From assembly GCF_024713945.1 (NCBI RefSeq), contig NC_134678.1:186001-250000 (forward strand): a DNA stretch of 64,000 bases. Direction: 5' to 3'. The position numbers and the translations under genes were made by a program. This document shows, in pieces, positions 1 through 12,700 of the stretch (position 1 is the first letter of the stretch; each line of letters starts with the position of its first letter). The notes under the pieces are model-generated. The model was not told where the DNA came from. It was given only the letters and a program-made list of their open reading frames with translations, and made no database searches. The DNA comes from Dermatophagoides farinae. Lineage: Eukaryota > Arthropoda > Arachnida > Sarcoptiformes > Pyroglyphidae.

Positions 1-3000
1 CGTTACAGATGGTGATTTCATTTCTTCTTGTTGTTGTTGTTTGTTTCGTAACATGGCTACAACATAAACTTCAGCCCATGCTTTTAATATGGCCAATTTT
101 TCCATTGTTGATGCACTTTCATTGTAGATTTTTGAATTGGAATGTTTATGCAATTTTTCCAGTGATGAAACCAGAAGTTGATGTACACGACGTAAATCAT
201 TCAGATCACGAGCAACACCGCTACCGATCCAAGCACTACAAACTTGACATGCCATAGCTGTCACATGTGATGGTGTATCCACAGCGAATGCTGGACGTAA
301 TGCAGCACCAACCTGTGCTTGATATTGCTCCAAAATTACATGATTTTCAAATTCCGGTTCTGGAACATGAGCGAATTTATCGATAACTAATTCAAGCGTT
401 TTCAAACCTTCCATACGTAATTGATCACAATCAGATGTAGCACCAATGAATGACATTCGAACTAAATCCGGTAAATGTAAACAAAGAAAATCTTGATCCT
501 GATGTTTGAGACGTTTTTCTCTTGCCATATTCAAATCAAAATGAATCGCAGCATCATTCAGCGATTGACTACATGTGGAAATAATCTTGTACAAAATATT
601 CATGATAAAAACTCGAGTTTGCCAACGATATGTTAGTTTAACATTCAATGAATCATTATGGTTAGATTTAAAACCACTTTCTTCAAAATCACCATCATCA
701 GCATCATGGTCATTTTCATTCGAATCAATGGTGGATGATCCAGCATCTGATGCACTTAAAACTTCTTTACACAATGTAATCCATAGATTGAGATTTTTTT
801 CATCCACATGTTGTACAAGACAATTCAATATTTTCTTAATGTTATTCATATTTGATGAATTTGTTTCATAATCAAGCAATGCGACTAGAATGCCTGGAAA
901 TTGATGATTAGCTCGAAGATTAAAATTTGATATGATTCCAATCTTTTGTTGGGATTTATTTTGAGCGACCCATTCTGATCCATATTCAATCAATGCTTTG
1001 GAATCTTTCTGTGCAATCTGTTGAAAACAACAAATAGATGCTTTACGAAGTAGATACCGTGAACTAATAAATCCATCACATAGAATGAATATCAATTCAT
1101 TCAATTCATAACAATTTCGATCAAACATATGAAGCTGTTGAAGACAAGCGATAGTTTCACTTTTGATGAGGAAATCACCATGTTCTTGTAGTATGGAACA
1201 TGCAATCATTATCATCAATCGAATTTCATTAATTGAATGTGTGGATGATGTTTGAAATTCCGGTCCAATCGTTGTAATAATAGCTGAAAGACATTTGGCA
1301 ATACTTTGATGTATATCAATCAATGATGGCGATAATGCCATCAAAATTTTTAAACATTGCGATAACGTTGGTTCAACATATGGTCGAAACATTGGTCCAC
1401 CAGATTCAACAATCAATGTCAGTGCATGTAATGCCCATAACTGGACCGATGGTGATGAATGATCTTCGGCCAATGCCAACAAAAGACTAATGTTATTCTT
1501 GAGTTGTGGAACCGAACCCATTCCTACGACATAATGATGTATACAACCAATAGCTAATGAATAACCCGTTCTAGTCAATGCATCACGTGCGGTACGTAAT
1601 TTTTCGAAACATTGTTGAGTAATAGTTGATAAAAATTTTGCATCATTAATCGTTTGTACACAACGTCCAAGACTTTCGGCTGCTGCATAACGAATCAATA
1701 TGTTCTGATGATCCAATACATTAAATAGTTGTGCAACGACTAGTTTACGAACTTCATCGATTCCTAGATTGATTTTATTCTCCACCAATGTCTATTTAGA
1801 GATTAAAAGTTGGTGAAAAAAATTATTTAAAAAAAACATTTCGAAAACATACTCTTAAAACGCCAAGCATAGCCGTTAATATGTTGATTTGAATGGCTTC
1901 TTGTCGTGAGGATTTAGCATGTTTCAAACATTCTTGAAAATGATTCAACATTTGAACACGATGTTTTTGTGCCACATAAGGAAAAACCAAGGCAAAGACT
2001 TGTGCCGATTTATTGATAACAGCAACGGCCAATGGTGGTGATGCTGGTACCAATAATGGATCATTGGCCGATTTATACAATATGGTTGGATCATATTCAA
2101 TTGAACCGACACCCGATGATAAATGATTTTGAATCTGCAAATTAGAAAAAAAAATTAGAATCACCAATCATATGAAAACAGAAAAATAAAAATTTAAAGA
2201 TATTCTAAACTCTAAATGAAAAAAATCAAGACAATAACAACAACAGGCCACACTCACAGAATCCTTTTCCAATTTCCTATTCGGTTCCATCTTTGATTCA
2301 GTATTGATAAATTGAAAATTTTAAAAAGAAAAAGTAAAAGGAAAGCCACCCTTAACCGAGATGAAATTTGTACGAAAAAAATCCTACCTGATCTTCTACC
2401 AAACTATGTTCAGTATCTTGAATCCATGAACCAAGTATAATATCAGCATTGGTTTGAATTAGATGACGAATCAATGAACTTGATGTGTTGACAACATTCT
2501 CTGTTAAAGTTAAATCGGAAACCAATAAACGAAGAAGATTTGCAAAACAATTTTCATAAAGTTGTGGTGGTAAACACAACAGGACTTGATATAACCGCAA
2601 TCGAACCATTGTATAGCTGCCTTTGATTGCCGGTCCTAATGTTTTAAAGTGACTATTCAATGATACAAGCATTGCAATAGCTGATTCAACTGGTGTGAAT
2701 AATCGTCGACGTATTTCATCGGTTACTAATTTTGAACAATAAGTTAAAAAACTGGACATTGCAGCCAATGCACCGGCACGATTTTCCAATGTTATCTGCC
2801 AAGTGAAAGCATCACCACGTGCTTTTTCTGAATCCAATTCTTTTGTATTACGTGGAAATGAATTCTTCCACAGTAATAATAAACGGGGAAGAAGATTTTT
2901 AATCTGACCCGGACCTAATGATAATACAGCGCCCATTAGTTGCCAACCAGCTTGTGTTCTTGGCATTGAAAGACGACTATTTTGTGATGCTGTTCGCAAT

Positions 3001-4776
3001 AAATCTTCAGCAATGTTGAATACTAATTTCGTTTTGTTTTGTGGAATGCCTAACGGCGTATAACGAACTGTTCCAAACAATGCGGATAAAACATATGAAT
3101 GACCATTTATTGATTCGGGACTTGTACGTAATGTTTCTAGCCTTTCTAGAGAACGTTCCATCAATGGTGTCAGTTGACTATTTACGGCTAAACATATACA
3201 TCGTAGACACCATGCTGCTGATAATCGTACAATATGCGCTGGATGATTGATTACAAAACAGACATTATCGATCAAACTTAAATGTGTATCATTCAATATT
3301 GCCAAACATGAAGCACCTAATTGATTGATTAATGTACCAATTTCCAACAGACAAACGACCAGAATATGTTGAGCGGTTTGTAAATCAATTGAATTTCGTA
3401 TAACAGAATTTTTTTCTATTTCAGCATTTGCTGAATCTTGAGATTTTGGATTCGTACTCATCACATGTCCAACACGTGAATATTGTGACATTATTTTCAC
3501 CAGTTCTTTGATTGCCATAAATTGCCCCTTTTCCGTAATGTATGTACTGATGATCATTTTCAAAATGAATGTTATACATCTGCGACTGTGGATAGCATCT
3601 AAATGTGTGGAGACGGCTTTTGAATTGCTTAGGATTTCGAAGAAATGATTTAATAAAACCGGACTATTTCGTTCGATCCATTCATAGCCCATACGATTAC
3701 CGAAATCTACATAGGAATGAATGACACCGATTCTGATTTCACGATTGGCCGTCGAACTACCTTTAATCATTTCGCCAGCTTTTAAGAATCCAATTCCACC
3801 TCGTAAAAATCCCGAAGCCAGGAGATTTAGTACTTCTTCAAGGGTAAAAATCTTCACCTTTGTCGAATTAGCCGATATTTGAAGTGATTGTAGACTTTGT
3901 CTAATCGAAGGCGTTTGTGTGATCGCTACAACCGTTCCAAGAGTTTGAGCTATAGCCAAACGAACCTCATAATTGGATCCATCCAATGCACGAAAACAAA
4001 GCGAGAAAACATTTTCAATTTCGGTCGTATACAAAAATGATGCTACTTCGATCAGTTTCTGCAGGCAACTAGCTGCATTAGCTCGAACTGACATGGATCT
4101 ATCCAACATTCCATGTTTCAGGCTTTTATAGACATCACGATGTATCGAATTTCCAGCTGAACCTAATCCAGAAATGATCATCCGTAGTGTGGAATATATT
4201 TCGAATCTTGTTTGAGACTGTTGTCGAAAAAGTAAAAAAAGTAATTATAAGGTAAATTGAGAAATATTACTATTTACATCAACATTTTTCAGTAGTTTCA
4301 AAAGCGATTGAACTGTTTCTTCGTATGTTCGACCCATCAATCGTCCAAGATTTTCGTACATAATACCTATGCAAATTATTGAAGATAATTTTGAATTGGA
4401 AATTACTGCAGAATCATCTTTATTTTTTAGAGTCTCGATGAATTTATTGACCGTATCAAACAGTAAAAAAGTATCACCAACAGTGAATATCATTGCCAAA
4501 CATTTTGCAATCAATCGTCGAGATGGATTGCCATTTTGACTAAACAATTGTTTTATCAGTTGATCGACTAAAGTCTTTTGAATATCTTTAATATCATCCT
4601 GTGAATGGTTGAAAATTAATACCGGATAAATCTGATTTGAATTTACAAACCTTTTCGGCTTTATGTAAAAGTTTCGACAAATGTCGCAACCAATCATAGA
4701 CATAAATAATTTTCTTTTCACCATTCAATTTATGGAATTCGGTTTCGTTGAGCAGATAATCACTTTGAGAGGCCAT
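1..4776 (-). CDS. HEATR5B: HEAT repeat-containing protein 5B (HEATR5B), 3' end beyond window
   Basis: Large alpha-solenoid protein that works with the AP-1 clathrin adaptor (aftiphilin/gamma-synergin complex) in endosome-Golgi trafficking; that role is family knowledge. Reconstructed exons on the minus strand are 4776-4651, 4598-4278, 4217-2388, 2134-1853 and 1791 to beyond base 1, all joining in phase 0 (about 1450 residues visible; human protein about 2070). Recognisable family stretches include VGDTFLLFDTVNK, DRSMSVRANAA, ILGSWIQDTEHSLVEDQ, HRVQMLNHFQECLKHAK, NHVILEQYQAQVGAALRPAF and LKAWAEVYVVAM. The start MASQSDYLLNE aligns with the human N-terminus (LLNEEAYNQLG). The open frame runs off the window edge, so the C-terminal third is missing here. 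Introns are 53-253 bases. It is divergent from FAM50. Family assignment is very secure. Confidence 0.95.
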
Positions 4777-5042
4777 TTTTTCGCTTTTTTAACAATTCAC
4801 CATAAACGATAAGATTTTTAATTAATTCATTACAATTGGAATCGAATATTTTTTAAGATTTAATAAAAAAAGATTCTATTTTTGTCAACGCGTCAATTTG
4901 TCATTCCAGTAGGGTCAAAATAGCCATCGCTTTATTGTTTACCAAGAATCGGGTCAATTTGGCTACATTCAAATTGATTTATTTTGGAATTTATTCAATT
5001 ATCTTGAGTGAAAATTGTTTTTTTTTTCATTCAACCAACAAA
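4777..5042. promoter_or_regulatory. Shared intergenic region between divergent HEATR5B and FAM50 (candidate bidirectional promoter)
   Basis: Only 266 bases separate the two start codons, which point away from each other. I see no TATA box at a convincing place and no ORF. The region is AT-rich. An upstream ATG at 4935 is in frame with FAM50 but gives a non-conserved leader, so the region is treated as 5' UTR plus promoter. Shared promoter use is inferred from spacing only. Confidence 0.5.
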
Positions 5043-6173
5043 ATGGCTCATTATAAAGGTGCAGCATCCGAAGGTGGTCGAGCACTTCAATTACAAAAAC
5101 AACGTGAAAAAGCTTTGGAAGAATTGGAATTACGAAAGAAAAAAATTGAAGATGAATTGAAATTATCAAACATCAGGAATAAATTCGCTGCACATTATGA
5201 TGCTATCGAACAGCAGATTAAATCATCGACAGTCGGTTTGGTCACACTGGGCGAGATGCGTGCCAAACAAGAAGGTCTGGTTAAAGAACGAGAACGACAA
5301 TTGGCATTGAAAAAAGAATCGATGATTAAAAAAGAGATTGAATTACGGAATGAGCAGAAAGAAAAACAAAAGAAACAAATCAAAGCATTATCATTCCGAC
5401 TTGATGAAGATGAAGATGAAGATGAAGAAGAAGAAGTGCAGAATGATGATGATGATGATGATGAATCCGAAACCGATAAAAACGAACCGAAATCCAATAT
5501 TATCAATGATGATTCGAAATCAGATTTAGATTCATCGGATAGCATTAGCCAGGACTCATTCAACAATCATAATGATGAACCACAAAATAAAAAACGTAAA
5601 ATGATGAAAAACCCAGATGTGGACACAAGTTTTTTGCCGGATAGAGTACGTGAAGAAGAAGAAAATCGTCTCCGAGAACAATTGCGTCAAGAATGGGCTG
5701 AAAAACAGGAAAAATTAAAAAATGAAGAAATCGAAATCACTTTCAGTTATTGGGATGGTTCTGGTCATCGACGATCAGTGATGATGAAAAAAGGCAATAC
5801 AATGTATCAATTCTTACAGAAAGCCTTGGAATTACTGCGTAAAGAATTTCATGAATTAAAAACAGTTACCACCGATCAGCTGATGTATATAAAAGAAGAT
5901 TTAATCATACCACATCATTATAGTTTCTATGATTTCATCGTGACTAAAGCGCGTGGTAAAAGTGGACCATTATTTAGTTTTGACGTACATGAAGATGTAC
6001 GGCTTGTGTCCGATGCGACCGTTGAACGTGATGAATCACATGCTGGTAAAGTATTACTGCGTAGCTGGTATGAACGTAATAAACATATATTTCCAGCCAG
6101 CCGTTGGGAACCATATGATCCAAATCGAAATTATGATAAATATACTATTGGTGATCGTGTTAATAAAAAATAA
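5043..6173 (+). CDS. FAM50A: FAM50/XAP5 family nuclear protein
   Basis: Single-exon CDS of 376 residues ending in TAA. XAP5/FAM50 proteins are nuclear, associate with spliceosomal C-complex components and affect mRNA processing (family knowledge). The start [14 protein letters not shown] matches the family start MAQYKGAASEAGRA, so the in-frame upstream ATG at 4935 is rejected. In order: a charged coiled-coil N-terminal part containing [18 protein letters not shown]; an acidic linker of Asp/Glu runs (about residues 120-180); a basic KKRK motif; then the strongly conserved C-terminal XAP5 domain with [65 protein letters not shown] and [13 protein letters not shown]. Length agrees with human FAM50A (339) plus a longer acidic linker. 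It is tail-to-tail with hth. Confidence 0.97.
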   Translation: MAHYKGAASEGGRALQLQKQREKALEELELRKKKIEDELKLSNIRNKFAAHYDAIEQQIKSSTVGLVTLGEMRAKQEGLVKERERQLALKKESMIKKEIELRNEQKEKQKKQIKALSFRLDEDEDEDEEEEVQNDDDDDDESETDKNEPKSNIINDDSKSDLDSSDSISQDSFNNHNDEPQNKKRKMMKNPDVDTSFLPDRVREEEENRLREQLRQEWAEKQEKLKNEEIEITFSYWDGSGHRRSVMMKKGNTMYQFLQKALELLRKEFHELKTVTTDQLMYIKEDLIIPHHYSFYDFIVTKARGKSGPLFSFDVHEDVRLVSDATVERDESHAGKVLLRSWYERNKHIFPASRWEPYDPNRNYDKYTIGDRVNKK

Positions 6174-6230
6174 AATTTGAATTTGAATCAATCGGAATTT
6201 TTGTGTAAATTAAAAATTTAAAAATCACCA

Positions 6231-6246
6231 CCACCAGATGGCGCCA
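6231..6246 (+). promoter_or_regulatory. CTCF-like motif at the 3' side of hth
   Basis: CCACCAGATGGCGCCA lies 58 bases past the FAM50 stop and before its poly(A) signals. It matches the remembered CTCF core CCACCAGGGGGCGCTA at 13 of 16 positions and contains the AGATGGCGC form common in arthropods. Binding is inferred from sequence only, and the site would also sit in the FAM50 3' UTR. Confidence 0.45.
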
Positions 6247-6274
6247 TAATTGGCTTTTTTAAAAATTGTTTTTT

Positions 6275-6280
6275 AATAAA
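6275..6280 (+). terminator. Poly(A) signal candidate for FAM50
   Basis: AATAAA 102 bases after the FAM50 stop codon. A second AATAAA is at 6350-6355. Either would place the transcript end before the convergent hth 3' end. Confidence 0.5.
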
Positions 6281-6778
6281 AAAATTTGAAATTCAATCAA
6301 CCAAAGTCAACTTTACAGTTTTTTTTTCTTTTGTTACAAAGAAACAAAGAATAAAACATTAATTTTATTATTATTTAATAAATTGATTGATTGATTGATT
6401 TGATACTAACGACATCATTCAGTCTAAATTATTCATTAAATATTAATTTGTTTTGTCAATTTGATTATGAAAATGAAAATATCCATTTGGTGGAACAAGA
6501 ATGTTATGATTCGATGTGTGTGTGTGTGTGTGTTTGTTTGTTTGTTTGTTTGCGTATGGGTGATATATTTGCACTAAATAGTAATATTCTTGTGAATCTC
6601 ATTCATTCATTGATTCCAGTCGAATTTGATATTTCGTTTTTGCCTGGTGACAAATGAGGCTTGGTACAAAATAAAGACAGAGATAAAAGAATGTGGGAAA
6701 AAATGGGAAATCATTTTCTTGTTGTCGATTGAATATTATTATTGGTTAGATAGTTGATTGGTTTTGATTTGTATTTAG

Positions 6779-9700
6779 CTAGGTAGCATGTATGTCCATA
6801 ATATGTTGACCAGAACTATCATATAATGGTGATGGTTGATGTGTAATACCTGGATGATGATGATGATGGCCCATCATTGTATGTCCCATCATCATTGCAG
6901 CTGCAGTTGCCGCATGTGTATGGTGATGATGTCCCGATGATAATAGCATCTGTTGTTGTGTACGTAATTGTGCTTGATTAATGGCTGATGCAGAATATCC
7001 AGCCATCGCGTCCATCGTGGTGGTGGTGCCATCCGTACATCCTCCGTCTCCTTGTATGCCTAATAATAATAAACACCTAAGAATCAGATGAATTTAATAA
7101 TAAATAGTAAAAGTTAATGATAATAAATACTTACCAGGTGTACGAAATTGTTGGCTACTGTCCATCAGATAACCCATATTTGGATCGGGACTATATGCTG
7201 AACCGGCTGATCCTAATGAACCACCAAGATCTACAAATACAATAACGAGAAAAACAAATTATCGTTATATACACGACACTATGAAAAATTCAAACAAACC
7301 TGCTCGATTTGATTGATCAATCATTGGTTGAACGATTCGTCTTCTGGCATTGATAAACCTGAGAGAAAGAGAGTGGAAAAAGAATGGAAAAAGGTGTTAA
7401 AATCTCACATCAATAATGACAATAATAACAATAACATTTTTTCGATGATACACACACACACACACAAGGTTTGCGTGTTCGATTGGAATGGAAATTTTTT
7501 CACAATAATCACTTATCATTATGGAAATTCTACATTAAAATCACACTACCAAACAACAACAACAACAGTCGACAATCGACTCATCATCGTCATGCAAAAT
7601 GATTATCTATCATCATCATTATTATTATCCTGCGAATATCGTCGAATATTGTCGGATTTTCAAATGCTGAAATTTGAATCAAACAAACAAACAAACAAAT
7701 TAGCTGTCAACAACAGCACTGAATGAATGAATGGACACACACAACACACACATTGAGAGAGAGAGAACAACAACAAAAGGTTCAAATTATGGTGGTTCAT
7801 CATCTTCACACCAATAATTTTCTCTCGATCAAATTGTTGACTGCAATGGATGATCTATTCATCCAATCTATCTATCTGCTGTTAGGGTTCATGATTCGAA
7901 TGGTACGATGAATTTGCATGTTTTATTTTCTCTTTTGCTCTATCCACACACACACACAAACATTCCTAATGATCATTTCAAAAATGCATAACACACACAC
8001 AAAACATACGTGTTCAAAAAAACAAACAATGAAACACTAATTAATGATCCATAACCGTATGGTTCCATGTGTGATAAACACACACACACACACACATAAA
8101 TAATTCTCGTCATCATTATATAACGGGAATTTTGTCATTTACAATTAGGTAAACAGGAAAAACAAAATTCGAAAAGAATTCATACAGACAGATAACGGTG
8201 TATTATGAATTTGCAAGAATAGAAAAAAAACATTTTCATTCATAACATTCGGTTCAAAATAGAAACAAATTGATGATGAATAACCCCTGATGATGATGAT
8301 AATGATGATAATCACCATTATCAAACATACACACACGAGCACCATCACCAAACCAAAAAAAATAGATAGATTGCATGTTTTTTAGTTTCCCATGAATGAA
8401 TTAGTAGTTGAAAAATCTTTCGTGCTGAATCTCATCATATTCTACAAATGTCATATATACTCTGATGATGATGATGATGATGATCATTGATAATGATTAT
8501 TACATTCTTTTTCTGGTATATCTACCTTTTCATGAACCAGGAAAAAATAGATATTTTTGTCTGTAGAATGAAAAAAAAAAATATTGCATGAGAGTTCAAC
8601 CAAGTGTGCCCATTGCGAATCGAATTGTACACACGCACATCAGTGGATTGCAAACAAAACAAAACAGAAAAAAAAATCTAAATCGAAAACAACACATCCA
8701 CCACCACATTCAGATAATCACCTTTGAATGATTTTTATTCTGCGGTGGGTGAGGGGTAGAAACGAAAAAAAAATAGCAAATGGACCACCAGAAAAAAAAT
8801 CTAATATGGTTCCAACAACAACAACAACGAATAAAAAAATCAAAATGAAACAGGACATCATGACATTCGAATCTAATAATAAAGAACAATTAAATTAAGA
8901 TTAATGTACGACGACGATTCTTGAGTCAATATTTGCTGTGAAATGAAAAACATTCCCTTTCATTCTCTGTCTATTGAAGATTAAAATCGGTCAACAACAA
9001 CGACAGTGATTGACTTGGCTCTGGCTCTGAAGAGAAGAAAAAATCCAGCAGGTCATCATCATGATGTAATCGAAAATTAATTTGCAATAATAAAAAAAAA
9101 TGAACAGAATCGATCCAATGGCTAGTAATTACACATGGTGTGTGTGTGTGTGTTTAGTATCACCAGAGAAGAGAACGAAAACGATCCAACAGGGACAACA
9201 GATGTTTAGTATATAAAAAAAGTAAGTTGTGTTCTGGCTCTGATACCGAACCATTGGTGATCCATGATGATGATGATGATGATGATCATTTGATTGTTTC
9301 ATAGGCGCGAAATCTGTATATTTTGCTTGAAAGTTGAAAATAAAAAACAAACAATCCAGAATGTCTCCTGATGTCGAATGATGAAGAATGAGTGAATGAA
9401 TGAAAATGAAATTGTTTTTTCTCATTTTGCTTGGCGGTAGAGTATAGTATTCTAGTATTCTGTCATAAGATTCTACAAAATTGAAATCGATTCCATATTG
9501 GTGATATTTAATTGTCATTCGATTTGGAAAGCAGCAACAACAACAACAACGACAACGACAAAAACGTTTTTCTTTATCTTCAATTCGTTTCATTCATTCA
9601 TTTCTATTTCTATTTCTATTGCAAATGGCAGAAACTAATCTTTTTTTCTGGGTAGATTTTTCGATTCTATTTTATTTCATTTTCCGATCCCGTCAAAATG

Positions 9701-12700
9701 TTGTTAAAACATATAATTAAATTGGACAGTCAAATTTCTCTCGATTCAAGAATCAGGAATCAGAGAATTCTGTCAGTGTTTTTTTTTCTTTTTTGTTTGA
9801 AAAAGTACACTATCACTATTGTCAGACAAAACACACACACACACATGAAAAAAGCAAAGTTATAATTAAAAGATTAGTTTAGTGACTAAACTTTACCAGT
9901 GAACACACAAGAGAAAATAGCTTTGTGTATATGTGTGTGTTTGTCTTGTTCGTTTTGATTTTTTCACTGATTTTCGTTCAAACAATTTTTCCATTTTGTT
10001 GATATATGACACTTGAATTTTTTATTATTAAATTCCAACCAAAAACTACATTGTCATCGAATGAAAATTTTTTTCAATTTTAATTTTTCAAATTTGCATT
10101 TCAATCATTCACTATATAGTAGTGATGGTGGTGGGTTTTTCAAGAGTTCATCACTCATTCACTTCAGAATCGAATCTAATTCAGAGAAATAATTTGAAAA
10201 ATATTCTTTTTCTGGTGACAATTATCATTCGAAAAAAATATCGATCCAAATTGATTAGAATTGACAAAAAAAAACACAGTGTTGACAACTGAGTGAAAAT
10301 TTTTCAACGAAAGAAAAAATAATGAGAAACGATTACCATAACCACCAAAAAAAAGAGACATAGTTCATTATTATGATGATTGGCAAAATTGTTCATTGTT
10401 CGATATATAATACTTTATGTCTGGTGCCAGAAAACAGAGACAGAACACAACAAAACAACAACAACAGAATCCCCAAAGTTCCTTCAAAACACACACACAC
10501 AGTGGGCTGTAGTTGATAGATCACGTGCCATGGTTTTTTTTCATCATCATCATCATTGGTTTCAAACACAGAATATTCAAAAAACCAACACGTGGCCAAA
10601 TCTAAACTGTTTTCATTTAATGCTAAACAAACTTTAATTTGAATTTTTTTTTCTTTCTTTACAATTATATTTGCTTTGTGCAAAATAAAAAAAAAATAAT
10701 GAGACAAACAAGATTGTGTGAGAACAAACGGACAAAATCATCATCAATTTGAGATCAATAGATCGATCGATGATGATGAAATTGATTAATGTTGAAATTG
10801 GAATTGACTAAACCATTCTATTAAGAGTAAATTTTTCTAGGTAACAAAAAAAATGACCATCCTTTCCACATTTCAAAATATCAGTGACTTGTCTCAAAGA
10901 AACTAAATTTTATTTTTCGTCTCGTTGTTGAAAATCGGCCAATTTTCAAAATTCAATAATAATCATCCACATCATCATAATAATCATGTTAATAATAATG
11001 ATGATGATGATAAACGATATTTTGCATATATAGAGATATTAAAATGAAAATGGCCATGGGGAAAAAATCAGAAATTTTTTTGAAGACCTGTCAAAATCAT
11101 TCATTCATACACACACACACTAATTTCATGTCTGTCAATCAAAAAGGGAAAAATTTTGTTATTTTCGACTGGAATCAGTAATTATTGATATTCAGGATGA
11201 AGAGAAGAGGAAAAAAAATTACATTTTCTATCGATCCATGTATATGAATGAATAAAAAAACAAAAAAAAATTTCTGGACCTGTCATACACACACACACAC
11301 ACAAACAAGAGATTGGCCAGCGAACCTACTAGTAGTTTTCAGTTTTTTTTTACTTCTAGTAAAATGGATTTTCGAGATAAACAAAAAGTCACGTAGTGTG
11401 TGTGTGTGTGTATGTGTTTATTGATTGAAAAGATTCGTGCTTTACATACGGTTTTTTTTCGTGGAATCTAATCATCATTCAGGTAAAAATTCAACAATTT
11501 TAATTGCTACTGATTGCTATTTACTGACACACGCACAAAAAAAACAGAATTTTTGCTGTTGTTTATCAAAAACAATATGCAAAGTTTTGAATGAATGGAT
11601 TATCATCAAATAACCTTTCGCGTATACAAAGTCCATAGGTCACAAAAACGCACGAATATTATGAATGAATGAATCAAATTGAAACAAACTTACCAATTAT
11701 TCACTTGCAATATTGTTAGACCAGTATCTTGAGCTAGTTGCTTTTTTTGATCTTCAGATGGATACGGATGCTGTGTGTGCAAACCAATGAAACGAAAGAT
11801 AAACAATAACAACAACAAATCAATTAATCAATTTTGAAGATAATCAATTTTAAAACAAAATCATTACCGTTAAATGCTGAAATAGCCAAGCTCTCATTAT
11901 ATTCGTTGCTACTTTAGGAAATATGCCACGTTTTTTCTGCCGTTTTTTACTACGATCATCATCATCATCATCACCGGTACCATCACCCGATCCAATGCTA
12001 GCGTCGCCTAAAAAAGATCCTGTTTTTAACAACAAATCCAAATGAAATTAGTGAATATTGAGAAAAATGAACGAAATAAAAAAAATTGCTTGTATAAAGG
12101 CAAACTATCATCATCATAAAAATGACCATCGGTCAAATGAGGTGTGAACCATGTCTGTTTTTTTCCATCATCATCACATTATGATTGTGTCACAATTGGC
12201 TAATATCATCATCATTATTATATGATCATTTTCAAGATCAACTGGGATCTTTCAAGTGTGTGCATGTATAGAGAGATCATTCACTTGAATTACAATTGTA
12301 CGATAGCTACAAAAGCCGAATGACGAATATACAAGGAACTTTTTTTTTGTAGCAACTTGAACAACAATAACAATCCAGACACTTGTCAAATGACACTATA
12401 CTACTACTAGACACACAAACATTATTATTACCGATTTAGAGAAAATCCAATTATTCCACTTGTTTTCCTCGGGATTTTTCTCTCTGTGCGTGTGTTTGTG
12501 TGTGTGTATTTTGTTTTCAATGTTTTTTTTCTCATTCATTCGCGTATTGATGTTAATTTGACGTGTACACGATGATTTTTCATTGAAATTTCATTTTTTT
12601 ATAGTAACCCTTTTCAATGCCAATTGATTGATTTTTTTTCAAAAAACGCGAAAATACGACTTTGAACTATGAACTTTTTTTTCATTTCCAATTTTTTTTA

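Noticed and set aside
4935-5042. N-terminal extension of FAM50 from an upstream in-frame ATG
   Set aside because: The extra 36 residues are hydrophobic and unlike the family, while [14 protein letters not shown] at 5043 matches the conserved start.
5195-5566. Minus-strand ORF rich in Ser
   Set aside because: Antisense of the FAM50 acidic linker; Asp/Glu codons read backwards give Ser/Phe.
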